Positions 16,354-24,804 of a stretch of 64,000 nt of DNA are shown in pieces. The position numbers were made by a program, and so were the translations under genes. A model generated the notes under the pieces. That model was not told the DNA's origin. It saw only the letters and a program-made list of their open reading frames with translations, and did no database searches. The stretch comes from Janthinobacterium fluminis (GTDB taxonomy: Bacteria; Pseudomonadota; Gammaproteobacteria; Burkholderiales; Burkholderiaceae_D). The stretch lies in contig NZ_JAQQXR010000009.1 of assembly GCF_028595325.1 (NCBI RefSeq), forward strand, positions 62,001-126,000, in the 5' to 3' direction. The first letter of the stretch is position 1; every line of letters begins with the position of its first letter.

Positions 16354-18704
16354 CGGCGCGTCCGGGCCGGCGCGCCGCCAGCGCCGCCGCGCTGGCCCTG
16401 CTGATGCTGCTGCAGGCGTGGAGCCTGTGGCGCGCGCCCGCCGCCTGGTATCCGGCCGAGATCACGGTCAGCCTGGCCGCCGGCGACAGCATCGCGCTGG
16501 GCCGCCACGAGCTGGCCGCGGCGCAGGCCGAACGCAGCCATGTCGGCCTGCGCCGCGACGCCGCCGGCGCCTGGTGGTTGCGCAACCTCAGCGCCGGCAA
16601 ACACCTGCTGCTGCAAACGGCGGACGGCGAGCGGCGCATGGGCAGCGCCGCCTTGCGCGCGCGCCACAGCTTCCGGCTCGGCGCCGCGCGCTTCGAGGTC
16701 GAAACGGCCGGCGCGGACGCCCTCGCCTTCGCCGGCGCCGGCCGACACTGGCGCTACGACGGCGCGGTGCTGTACCGCGACGGCGACGCGCAGGCGCCCT
16801 GCCCGGACGCCGGCGTCGCCGCGCGCGCGCTGGCGCTGTGGAACCGCGCCGTGCCGGCCGCGCTGACAAGCGGCCGCGCACTGACCTTCGGCGGCAACCT
16901 CCACTGCGGCAACCGGCTCGGGCTGGCCGACGTCACGCCCGGCGCGGCCGTGCTGGCGCGGCGCGACGGCCAGTGGCAACTGAGCGCCGGCAATCCCGAC
17001 GGCGCGCGCGCCGCGCTCGCGCTGTCGGCCGACGGCGTCGACGTCGAACTGCGCCGCCAGGAACAGCCGCTGTCCGGCGTGCAGGCCATCGTCGTCGGCC
17101 ACACCCGCTTCCAGCTGCGCCAGCAGGACGGGCAATTGCATCTGCTGCCAAGCCGGCGCGTCGCGCTGTTCAGCGCGCCCGAACAGAAGCTGGCGCCGGC
17201 GCTGCGCTGGCAGTGGCGCCAGCGTCCGCTATGGGACGGCGCCGCGCAGGGGCCGCTGTGGAGCGCGCTGGCGCTGGCCGCGCTGGCTGCCGCCCTGACC
17301 GCGCGGCGCGGCGCCGCGTGGCAATGGCGCGGCGCGGCGGCCGCCGCCACCCTGGTGCTGCTGGCCGGGATCGCGGCGCTGGCGCTGCAGCGCGCCGGCC
17401 ATGCGCCGGCGCCGGCCTGCTCGATGGCGCTGGGCGGCGCCGCGCTGTGGCTGTGGCTGGCGCTGCCGGGACGCCTGCCGCTGGCCGGCGCCGCCGCCGT
17501 CCTGCTGCTGGCCGCCGGCCTGCTGGCGCAGCTGGAGCTGGGCCTGGGCGGCATGGAGTCCTCGTGGCTGCGCTACTACCAAAAAAGCGCCGCCCTGCTG
17601 GCCATCGGCGCCGGCCTGGGCGGCCTGTGGCGGCTATGGAATTTGCGCCACCCCGGCGTGGCCGGCCAGCGCGGCGTCGAATGGGCGTTGGCGGCGCTGG
17701 CGCTGGCGGCGCTGGCGGCGCTGGCCATGCAGGTGCTGTGGGGCGACGAAACGGGCGTCTTCGACGTACAGCCGGTGGAACTGGCCAAGCTGGCGCTGAC
17801 GGCGCTGACGGCCCACTGCCTGGCCCTGCGCCTGGGCTGGCACAGCGTCGACCGGCACCGCGCCAGCCGCCGCGCGCGCTGGCTGCGGCTGATCGCGCCG
17901 GTCCTGCTGTTCCTGGCCCTGCTCGGCATGGCCCTGGTCGAGGTCGACGATTATTCGCCGCTGATCCTGCTGCTGGTCTGGTGCACGGCGATGGCCTTCG
18001 CCTACGCGCTGGCGGCGCGCAACGGCCGCCTCGCCGTCGCCGTGGCCGCGCTGGCCCTGGGCGCGGCCGGCGCCGTCGCTTGCCTGCACGGCGCCGACCC
18101 GGCCCGCCTGCCGCTGGCGGGCGGCTTTTACGCCGACCGCTTCCTGGTCTGGCTGGAGCCGGCGCGGCATCCGCACACGGGCCAGCAACTGCTGCTTGGC
18201 GCACGCGCCATCGGCGACGGCGGCTGGTGGGGCGCCGACCACTTTCTGGGCCTGGCCGGCCTGGGCCAGAACGCCGGCAGCGCCGTGCTGATCCCAGCCG
18301 TGCAGGACGATTTCGCGCCGGCCTTCTTCCTCAACCGCCACGGCCTGGCCGGCGCGCTGCTGCTGTGGGGCCTGCAGGCGGCCTTCGTCGTCGGCCTGCT
18401 GCAAACGGCGCGGCGCGGCCACGCAGCCGGCGCCGCCGCGCGCGACCACCGCCTGGCCTGGCAGGGCCGCTTCCGCTATTTCGCGCTGTGCGGCGGCGCC
18501 GCCTTCGTGCTGGGCCATCTGCTGCTGTCATGGGGCACCAACCTGGCGATCCTGCCGATCATGGGGCAGCCGATGAGTTTTCTGTCGGCCGGCGGCAGCC
18601 ACCTGCTGCTTTTCCTCTGCCCCCTGCTTACCTTCTGCGCGGCCAGCGCTTTATCTTTAGAGGAGAATCCATCATGCCGATCTATGTCCAGCACGAAGTC
18701 ATAG
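16350..18704 (+). CDS. SEDS (FtsW/RodA/SpoVE) family protein with N-terminal FHA-like domains
   Basis: A 784-residue membrane protein. Residues ~300-784 are a multi-span SEDS glycosyltransferase: VQPVELAKLAL near 471, GQQLLLGARAIGDGG, a QDDFAPAF segment (Asp ~653/654) aligning with the catalytic-Asp motif HTDFIFA, and GQPMSFLSAGGSHLL near 739. Ahead of this, one membrane segment (residues ~7-27) is followed by about 250 residues with two beta-rich FHA-like repeats (SIALGRHE, RSHVGLRR, WWLRNLSAGKHLL). Ordinary FtsW/RodA is ~380 residues without this part. SEDS proteins polymerise peptidoglycan glycan strands, usually with a class B PBP; none is adjacent. Start ATG overlaps the kinase stop. Confidence 0.87.
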   Translation: MTARPGRRAASAAALALLMLLQAWSLWRAPAAWYPAEITVSLAAGDSIALGRHELAAAQAERSHVGLRRDAAGAWWLRNLSAGKHLLLQTADGERRMGSAALRARHSFRLGAARFEVETAGADALAFAGAGRHWRYDGAVLYRDGDAQAPCPDAGVAARALALWNRAVPAALTSGRALTFGGNLHCGNRLGLADVTPGAAVLARRDGQWQLSAGNPDGARAALALSADGVDVELRRQEQPLSGVQAIVVGHTRFQLRQQDGQLHLLPSRRVALFSAPEQKLAPALRWQWRQRPLWDGAAQGPLWSALALAALAAALTARRGAAWQWRGAAAAATLVLLAGIAALALQRAGHAPAPACSMALGGAALWLWLALPGRLPLAGAAAVLLLAAGLLAQLELGLGGMESSWLRYYQKSAALLAIGAGLGGLWRLWNLRHPGVAGQRGVEWALAALALAALAALAMQVLWGDETGVFDVQPVELAKLALTALTAHCLALRLGWHSVDRHRASRRARWLRLIAPVLLFLALLGMALVEVDDYSPLILLLVWCTAMAFAYALAARNGRLAVAVAALALGAAGAVACLHGADPARLPLAGGFYADRFLVWLEPARHPHTGQQLLLGARAIGDGGWWGADHFLGLAGLGQNAGSAVLIPAVQDDFAPAFFLNRHGLAGALLLWGLQAAFVVGLLQTARRGHAAGAAARDHRLAWQGRFRYFALCGGAAFVLGHLLLSWGTNLAILPIMGQPMSFLSAGGSHLLLFLCPLLTFCAASALSLEENPSCRSMSSTKS

Positions 18705-20194
18705 GCAAAGTCCCCGACGTCTTCAACGGCGAGGCGATCTGGCAGGCGCCGGGCCTGGCGCTGTTCGCCCGCCGCCCGCTGCTGCGCGACCTGCTCGAAC
18801 GCAGCCCGCGCGAACACAAGGGCCGCGCCGCCACGCGCTGTTTCTCGCACGTGACGCTGATGCTGCCGCAGGAGGAGGTCGAGGACGACTACCACCTGAC
18901 CCGCGGCGCCAAGGCGCGCGAACTGGCGCAAACCCTCACCGCGCTGCACCAGAAGGATTTCGGCGACCTGCTCGGCGCCGACCAGGTGCGCTACGACGTC
19001 GTCGGCGCGCAGGCGCTGCCGCCGGGCCAGATCGAGGTGCGCTTCGGCCACGCCGTGTATCTGCCGGCACCCGGCGAAAAAATCCTCTACAACGTCAGCG
19101 TCTCGCGCGACAGCGCCGTCTGGAAGCCGGTTTGCCCGATCTACCCGAACCAGCGCCTGGCGCTGATAGGCGGCGACGACGGCCACGCCAGCTTCGCCGC
19201 CAGCGGCTGGCCGTTCGGCGCCGACGCCGCCATCCTGCTCATCAACGACGGCCCGGACGCGCCGCCGCAGGTGCAGATGCGCCCGCGCGACGGCTTCGAC
19301 TGCCGCTTCGACGCGCGCAACGGCTATCACACGATCACCTCCCGGCACGACGCCGGCGCCCGCCTGCTGCTGAAGGTCGGCCGGGCCGGCGCAGCCGCCG
19401 CGGCGGCGCCGCCGGCCCCCGCCAAGGCCGCCGTCTGGCAGGCGCGCCCGGCCAGCCACGCGGACGCGCCCGGCCAGGAGCCGACGGCGCTGCCGCTGAG
19501 CCACCGCCCGCCGCCGCGCGCCGCCGAGAGCGACGCCACCTACGCGCCGCTGGCGCAGCAGCGCGTCAGCGTGGTGGCGCTGGCGCTGCCGCGCCTGAGC
19601 CGCTACCGCGACAGCGGCGCGACGGCGCTGGAGATCCCCTTCGACCGCGCGCTGGCCGTGGGCGCCGGCGGCGGCAAGGCCATCAGCTTCAGCGTCGACG
19701 CCAACGACGAGCTGCACGCCTGCACCGAGGCCGGGCGCGAGCGCGTCAGCGCGCCGGCCAGCTTCGCCCCGCTCGATGCGCGCGCGCTGCGCCTGCTCGC
19801 CGTCGCCCCCGAGATGGCCGACCGCTACTGCGCCACGCTGTGCCTGGCGCAGCCGGTCGGCGTGCCGGTGGCGAGCGGCGCGCGCTTCGTCTTCGGCCGC
19901 AACGCCGCCGCGCTGGCGGCGCTGCGCCTGCTCGACGGACCGGGTTTTCTGCAATGCGGCGGCGGCGGCGCCAGCGCCGACCGCATCGGCCTGTCGCGCA
20001 ACGCCTTCAGCTTCGAGGCGACGCCGCAGGGCTTCCACATCGGCCGCATCGCCCCGGCGCAAGCGCTCTACCACCTCGACGAGGCGCTGCGCTTCGTCGC
20101 CAGGATAGACGAGGCCGGCGCCGCCGCGCCCTACCTGCTGCCGCCCGGCCACCACCTGGTGGCCGGCCACTACGTGCTGCGCTTTGACGTCTGA
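18674..20194 (+). CDS. cluster-associated protein of unknown fold, possibly FhaA-like N-terminus
   Basis: A 506-residue protein of no recognised family. It overlaps the SEDS gene by 31 bp and has its own AGAGGAGA ribosome site inside that gene. The N-terminal ~130 residues (RCFSHVTLMLPQEE, KARELAQTLTALHQKDFGDLLG, PPGQIEVRFG) are reminiscent of the DUF3662 module at the front of actinobacterial FhaA, but this is weak. Two beta-rich stretches follow, separated by a Pro/Ala linker (residues ~245-290); they contain RLALIGGDDGH and FVFGRNAAALAAL, which look FHA-like. No membrane segment. A phosphothreonine-binding partner of the kinase or SEDS protein is inferred from context only. Confidence 0.7.
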   Translation: MPIYVQHEVIGKVPDVFNGEAIWQAPGLALFARRPLLRDLLERSPREHKGRAATRCFSHVTLMLPQEEVEDDYHLTRGAKARELAQTLTALHQKDFGDLLGADQVRYDVVGAQALPPGQIEVRFGHAVYLPAPGEKILYNVSVSRDSAVWKPVCPIYPNQRLALIGGDDGHASFAASGWPFGADAAILLINDGPDAPPQVQMRPRDGFDCRFDARNGYHTITSRHDAGARLLLKVGRAGAAAAAAPPAPAKAAVWQARPASHADAPGQEPTALPLSHRPPPRAAESDATYAPLAQQRVSVVALALPRLSRYRDSGATALEIPFDRALAVGAGGGKAISFSVDANDELHACTEAGRERVSAPASFAPLDARALRLLAVAPEMADRYCATLCLAQPVGVPVASGARFVFGRNAAALAALRLLDGPGFLQCGGGGASADRIGLSRNAFSFEATPQGFHIGRIAPAQALYHLDEALRFVARIDEAGAAAPYLLPPGHHLVAGHYVLRFDV

Positions 20195-20214
20195 ACGACG
20201 CGCCGGAAGCCCAT

Positions 20215-20670
20215 ATGCAAGCACCTTCCCTCTACCCGCTGGCCGGCTACGCCGCCGGCCTGCTGTTGACGCTGGCGCTGGCCGCCTGGCTGACGCCGCG
20301 GCGCTGGTGGCGCCGCCCGACCGCGCGCGCGCTGCTGATCCTGGCCGGCGGCACCTGGGCGCTGGGCGCCCTGATGACGACGCTGCTGCCGGCCCCGCCG
20401 GCGCCGCCGCCGCTCGCGGCCGCGCCGGCGCCCGTGCCGGCGGGCATCGCCGGCCAGGCTTTCCGCGCCCACCACGACCTGAACCTGCGCGCCGGCGCCG
20501 GCGTGAACTCGGCGCGCATCGGCGTCGTGCGCGGCGGCGCGGCACTGACACCGACCGGCCGGCGCGACGGCGACTGGTGGCAGGTGCGCGCCGACATCGA
20601 CGGGCGCGACCGCGTCGGCTGGGCCAGCAGCCTGTGGCTGCGCCAAAGCGGCGAAGCGGCGCCGCCATGA
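20215..20670 (+). CDS. membrane-anchored SH3b domain protein
   Basis: A 151-residue protein with two N-terminal hydrophobic segments (residues ~6-25 and ~39-60), a Pro/Ala linker and a bacterial SH3 domain (residues ~78-145) showing LNLRAGAGVNSARIGVVRGG and WWQVRADIDGRDRVGWASSLWL. SH3b domains often bind peptidoglycan or peptides at the cell wall. It begins 20 bp after the preceding gene, in the same direction, with GGAAG as ribosome site. The placement suggests an envelope-side sensor or anchor for the SEDS/kinase cluster. Confidence 0.8.
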   Translation: MQAPSLYPLAGYAAGLLLTLALAAWLTPRRWWRRPTARALLILAGGTWALGALMTTLLPAPPAPPPLAAAPAPVPAGIAGQAFRAHHDLNLRAGAGVNSARIGVVRGGAALTPTGRRDGDWWQVRADIDGRDRVGWASSLWLRQSGEAAPP

Positions 20671-20754
20671 ACGGAAAATTCCCGCGGGCGCCGGCCGTTT
20701 TTCGGCTAAGCTGCTGCATATGATGATCGCCGCGACAACATTCAAGCCGCCCCC

Positions 20755-21735
20755 ATGCCGCCACTGACCGACAGCCTCAATTTCGCGCCGCGCCTGGACG
20801 TGGCCGCGCACAGCATGGCCGGGGCCGGCCGCGGGCCGCTGCCGGAAAACCAGGACAATATCCTGCTGATCGACGGCGCCGGCCGCGCCGCCTTCTTGCG
20901 CGGGCAGCGCGCCCAGACCCAGCAAGTGGCGGGCTGGCCGGCCGGCCACGCGCGCATCGCCGTGCTCGACGGCATGGGCGGCCACGGCCACGGACGCCAG
21001 GCGGCCGAGGCCGTGGTGCAAGGCTTGCTGCAGATACCGGCCTGCGCCACGCTGGACGAACTGGGCGCGCGCCTCGACGCGCTGCACGCGACGCTGCAGG
21101 AACGCTTCGCCGCGCTGACCGGCGGCAACGAGGAAAAACGCCCCGGCACCACCCTGACGCTGCTGGAACTGCGCCCCGGCCTGGCACCGCTGCTCTACCA
21201 CGTCGGCGATTCGCGCCTGTACGAAATCACCGCCAGCCAGGCGCGCCCGCTGACCATCGACCACGTGCCGGCCACCACCTTCGCCCTGCACGGCCTGCTC
21301 GACGAGGCCGAATGGTGGCAGCAGGTGCACGGCGAGCACCGGCCGCAAATCTCCCAGGCTTTCATCCTTGGCAACGCCATCAGCGACCCGCATGTGCTGG
21401 CCGGCCCGCTGTTCGCGCTGGAAGCGGCGCGCCTGCCGCCCTTCCTGCGCCAGATGGCCGACCGGCGCGAGCTGGCCCTGCGCCCCGACGCCCTCTACCT
21501 GCTGGCCAGCGACGGCTTCTGGGCCTGCGCCCGGCCCGAGCGCTGGGTGGCGCGCTGGCCCGCGCTGCTAGGCGGCCGCGACGCCGGCGGCGCGCTCGAC
21601 GCCCTGTTTAGCCACTTCCTCGCCGCGCCGCCGCCCGGCCTGCACATCGACAACCTGAGCGCCGTCGTCCTGCGCCTGCGTCCGGCCAATGTTGACGAAA
21701 CGGCACTGCCAAGCCATGCCCGCACCCACGCCTGA
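20755..21735 (+). CDS. PP2C-family Ser/Thr protein phosphatase
   Basis: A 326-residue PP2C (PPM) phosphatase. Metal-binding motifs are intact: Asp34 in ENQDN, Asp72 in LDGMGGHGHG, GTTLTLLEL, HVGDSRLYEI and the late ASDGFW. It is soluble with no membrane segment, and is expected to reverse phosphorylation by the kinase five genes upstream, as PstP does with PknA/PknB. It lies 84 bp after the SH3b gene; the ribosome site is poor. A TAAGCT element at ~20705 may be a -10 box. Confidence 0.9.
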   Translation: MPPLTDSLNFAPRLDVAAHSMAGAGRGPLPENQDNILLIDGAGRAAFLRGQRAQTQQVAGWPAGHARIAVLDGMGGHGHGRQAAEAVVQGLLQIPACATLDELGARLDALHATLQERFAALTGGNEEKRPGTTLTLLELRPGLAPLLYHVGDSRLYEITASQARPLTIDHVPATTFALHGLLDEAEWWQQVHGEHRPQISQAFILGNAISDPHVLAGPLFALEAARLPPFLRQMADRRELALRPDALYLLASDGFWACARPERWVARWPALLGGRDAGGALDALFSHFLAAPPPGLHIDNLSAVVLRLRPANVDETALPSHARTHA

Positions 21736-21882
21736 GCAAGGCCGCTGTTGCGTTGTTGGCGCGGCGACGATCTGGCGCAAAAAATATCCGTTTGAATCGA
21801 CGCAAAAGTTGCCAAGGACCACCAAAAGCGCGTAAGCTGTGCTCAATCCCCCTACGCCGCCGGCCCCTCGTCAACACCCGCC

Positions 21883-23391
21883 ATGAAAAAATGCAGTAAC
21901 CCGGATCACCCGCACTGTACGTTCTGGGTCATGCCTGGGGAAAACGCCTGCGCGAGCGGCCACGTCCAGGCCGCGGCGCCGCCCAGCAGCTTCGAACTAT
22001 TGAGCAGAATACGCGCCGCCCGCGCCGCGCCGCCGGCCACGGCACCGGCCGCCGCCGCCGCGCCGGCCCCGTTCCGCGAGCTCAACCACGCCCACCTGCA
22101 CATCAGCGGCTTCGACCCGCGCGCCGCCGGCGGCCGCCAGACCCTGAAAATGGCATTGCGCGGCATGCCGGCGCACTGCGCGCCGCAGATCACGATGCAG
22201 TTGCAATCGGACTTGATTCCGCACGGCGCCGCGCGCCAGCAATTCGTCCGCACCACGCGCGGCGACTGGCGCCCCGTCTTCGTCGAATTTTCCTCGCGCA
22301 ACAAGGAACACGGCCAGTACCAGATCGATGTCGAGGTGCTCAGCCCGTCCGTCGGCGCCGTCGCGGCGCAAAAATGGGTCTGCACCTTCGTCATCCTGGT
22401 GCCGCGCCGCGACGCCACGCTGACGGAAATCCACCGGATTTTCCTCAGCACGCACAAAAACGTCCGCGTCATGGTCGACGACGCCTCGATCGCCCGCGTC
22501 AGCGCGCCGGCCGGCGCCGGCTACGACCTCGACGTCACGGCCCGCAACGCCGGCATCGCCCACGTCGACCTGGCCGCGCCCCAGGGCAAGATCGACATGG
22601 GCTTCACCACCATCGCCTGGGACGAGGAATTGATCGAAATCGACGTGCCGGGCGCCAGCCGCGCCCACCCGCACCCGAGCCGCGCCGCCTGCCTCGTCAA
22701 CGCCGCGCCGGAAGCCGGCGCGCAACGCCAGATCCGCCTGTTCGCGCTGGACGAATGCGTGCTGGGCCGCTTTGAGCTGGTCGACCCCGAGTCGGACGTG
22801 CTGCTCAGCCATTTCGGCGACGGCGGCCGCGACAACAATGGACTGACGCGGCGCCTGTCCGGCCGCCACGCCGTGATACGCCGCGGCCACAACGGCTTCG
22901 AAATCGAGGATGTGTCGCGCTATGGCGTGCTGCTCGACGGCGTCTGGCCCGGCAAGCACAAGCCGACGCCGCTGCGCCTGGGCATGCGCATCGAACTGAG
23001 CGCCAGCATCAAGGGTATCGTCGTGCTGTCGGTCAGCGCCATCCTGCCGCACGGCGTCATCCTGCACCGCATCGACCAGGGCGCGCAAGCCGAGTGCTTC
23101 TACCTGCTGGCGCCGGACCGCCACCCCGGCTACCCGCTGCCGGCCTGGGCCGCCGCGCCGAACGCGGCCGCGCTGCCGCTGCTGTTCCACCACGACGGCG
23201 GCTTCTGGCACCTGGACCAGTTGACCGGCAAGGAAACGCCGCTGGGGCCGGCCACGGCCCTCGACAAGCTGAGCGGCATCGCCCGCCACAACCGCTACGC
23301 CAGCGAGCCGTATCCGGAATGCTGGATCATCCGCACCGGCGCCAGCGAGCTGCACAGCACCGTCGCCGCGCCGGCCCTGCAAACGGCCTAA
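21883..23391 (+). CDS. FHA domain protein with N-terminal zinc-ribbon-like motif
   Basis: A 502-residue soluble protein. Residues 1-27 hold Cys4, Cys12, Cys23 and His27 in a short zinc-ribbon-like arrangement. A long beta-rich middle region (~65-270) is unassigned. An FHA domain at ~283-385 keeps the core residues: LGR (Gly295, Arg296) and LSGRHAVI (Ser326, His329), then VSRYGVLLDG. FHA domains bind phosphothreonine, so it probably reads the product of the clustered kinase. It begins 147 bp after the phosphatase; TTGCCA-N18-TAAGCT (about 21807-21836) may be its own promoter. Confidence 0.85.
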   Translation: MKKCSNPDHPHCTFWVMPGENACASGHVQAAAPPSSFELLSRIRAARAAPPATAPAAAAAPAPFRELNHAHLHISGFDPRAAGGRQTLKMALRGMPAHCAPQITMQLQSDLIPHGAARQQFVRTTRGDWRPVFVEFSSRNKEHGQYQIDVEVLSPSVGAVAAQKWVCTFVILVPRRDATLTEIHRIFLSTHKNVRVMVDDASIARVSAPAGAGYDLDVTARNAGIAHVDLAAPQGKIDMGFTTIAWDEELIEIDVPGASRAHPHPSRAACLVNAAPEAGAQRQIRLFALDECVLGRFELVDPESDVLLSHFGDGGRDNNGLTRRLSGRHAVIRRGHNGFEIEDVSRYGVLLDGVWPGKHKPTPLRLGMRIELSASIKGIVVLSVSAILPHGVILHRIDQGAQAECFYLLAPDRHPGYPLPAWAAAPNAAALPLLFHHDGGFWHLDQLTGKETPLGPATALDKLSGIARHNRYASEPYPECWIIRTGASELHSTVAAPALQTA

Positions 23392-23492
23392 GGCGGCGCC
23401 AGCACCTGGAAGATCAGCGCCAGGCCGATCAGCATGATGGCCTCCAGCGTGAACACCAGCGCGGGGATGCGCAACTCTTGCGGGATTTTCAT
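23388..23492 (-). CDS. 34-residue single-span membrane microprotein
   Basis: A short ORF, MKIPQELRIPALVFTLEAIM then LIGLALIFQVLAPP, predicts one membrane helix after a short basic N-terminus. It has a good AGGTGAG ribosome site 6 bases before the ATG, and its stop overlaps the FHA gene stop on the other strand. Its placement facing the kinase/FHA cluster, hydrophobic composition and strong ribosome site favour a real gene, but it is too short for sequence to prove it. Confidence 0.5.
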   Translation of the reverse strand: MKIPQELRIPALVFTLEAIMLIGLALIFQVLAPP

Positions 23493-23554
23493 GGCACTCA
23501 CCTGGGGAGAATATTCCCGTTAGTGTACGCCACGGCGAAAAAAGTTCGCCCGCA

Positions 23555-24754
23555 CTAGAAATAATGGCGCCAGTCGGCCAGCCACGCGGGGAAATCCTGC
23601 ACCGGCATCGGCTTGGCGATGTAATAGCCCTGGGCATAGGTGCAACCGAGCCCCTGCAGGAAATCCCAGTCTTCCCGCGTTTCCACGCCGACGGCCACCG
23701 AGCGCCGCTCCAGGCTGCGCGCCAGTCCCAGGCAGGAGCTCAGCACCGTGCCCAGCGCGCGCCGCTTCGAGGCGCCGTCGACGAAGCTGCGGTCTATCTT
23801 CAGCTCGGTGAAGGGGATGCGCGCCAGCAGTTGCAGGTTGGAGCGCGCCGTGCCGTAGTCGTCGATGGCCAGGCCGAAGCCGCGGATGCGCAGCCGCAGC
23901 AGGCGTTCAAGGAAATGCGCTTCGGAGCTGAGCACGGCCGACTCGGTGATCTCGAAGGTGAGGTAGTCGGCCAGGATGCGGTGGCGCGCCAGGCAGGCGT
24001 CCATCTGCGCCATGAAGGCCGGCTGCGCCAGCGTCTGCGGCGCCACGTTGACGGCGATCGAGATCGGGATGCCCTGGTCGTGCAGCAGGCGGCAGGCCGC
24101 CACCGATTTGTCGATCATGCTCCAGTCGAGGAAGTCGACGCGCTTGTGCTCGACCAGCGCGTCGATGAAGGCGGCCGGCTCCAGCGTGCCGTGCTCCGGG
24201 TGCAGCCAGCGGGCGAACATTTCCAGGCCCTTCACCTGGCCGGTCGCCAGTTCGATCTTGGGCTGGAAAAACGGTTCGAACTGGCGCGCCTGCAGCCCCA
24301 GGCCGACCTGGGCGAAGCTGAACGCCGGCTCGGGCGGATGCGCGGCGGCGGCCTGCCCCGCCCCCTGGTAGTTGGCGATGAGGGCCGCCAGCGCGGCCGC
24401 GCCGACCGGCTTGGCGATCGTGCCCAGCATGTCGACGCCGTAAGCCTGCGCCATCGTCTCGACGGAAAACAGCACGGCGCTGCTCTGCGCGCCGACGACG
24501 ATGATGCCGGAGCGGCAGTTCGCCTCGGCCAGGCGGCGGATCAGCTCCAGCCCGTCCATGCCGGGCAGCGCCAGATCGATCACGCCGATATCGACGGCCG
24601 GCGCGATGCCGCCCGAGAAGCTGCGCAGCGCCGTGTGGCCGTCGGCGACGTCGGTGACGCGGACGGCGCCCAACCGGGCCAGCATATCCAGCAGCGCCTG
24701 GCGCTGTCCCTGCTCGCCCTCGGCCACAAGAAAGTGCAACTGCGCGATGTCCAT
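23555..24754 (-). CDS. response regulator with degenerate EAL domain (RocR-like layout)
   Basis: A 399-residue REC-EAL protein. The receiver domain (1-125) has phospho-acceptor Asp60 in IDLALPGMDG and Lys115 in AKP. The EAL domain (~155-395) keeps Glu178 (but EMF replaces EAL), Asn236, Glu268 in FEITES, Asp298/Asp299 in IDDYG, Lys319 in LKIDRSF and Gln375 in AQGYY. The usual AEGVE motif reads AVGVE, so the residue 36 after the catalytic lysine, equivalent to the general-base Glu of RocR, is Val355. Active EAL domains cleave cyclic di-GMP; this one is probably inactive or a sensor. It follows the SpoU gene by 50 bp. Confidence 0.88.
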   Translation of the reverse strand: MDIAQLHFLVAEGEQGQRQALLDMLARLGAVRVTDVADGHTALRSFSGGIAPAVDIGVIDLALPGMDGLELIRRLAEANCRSGIIVVGAQSSAVLFSVETMAQAYGVDMLGTIAKPVGAAALAALIANYQGAGQAAAAHPPEPAFSFAQVGLGLQARQFEPFFQPKIELATGQVKGLEMFARWLHPEHGTLEPAAFIDALVEHKRVDFLDWSMIDKSVAACRLLHDQGIPISIAVNVAPQTLAQPAFMAQMDACLARHRILADYLTFEITESAVLSSEAHFLERLLRLRIRGFGLAIDDYGTARSNLQLLARIPFTELKIDRSFVDGASKRRALGTVLSSCLGLARSLERRSVAVGVETREDWDFLQGLGCTYAQGYYIAKPMPVQDFPAWLADWRHYF

Positions 24755-24804
24755 GGCATCTCCGGTTCGGTGTTACCGCCACCTTACCTCAGATCGGCCG
24801 CGCC

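Noticed and set aside
15848..18673. Long read-through frame across the kinase and SEDS genes leading into the 506-residue protein
   Set aside because: The upstream part is Arg/Pro-rich shadow of two better genes; a strong ribosome site and sensible protein start only at 18674.
15385..23391. Interpretation of the kinase/phosphatase/FHA genes as the regulatory part of a type VI secretion system
   Set aside because: No tss gene (sheath, Hcp, VgrG, ClpV, TssJLM) appears anywhere in the window, and the SEDS and SH3b genes point to the cell wall.
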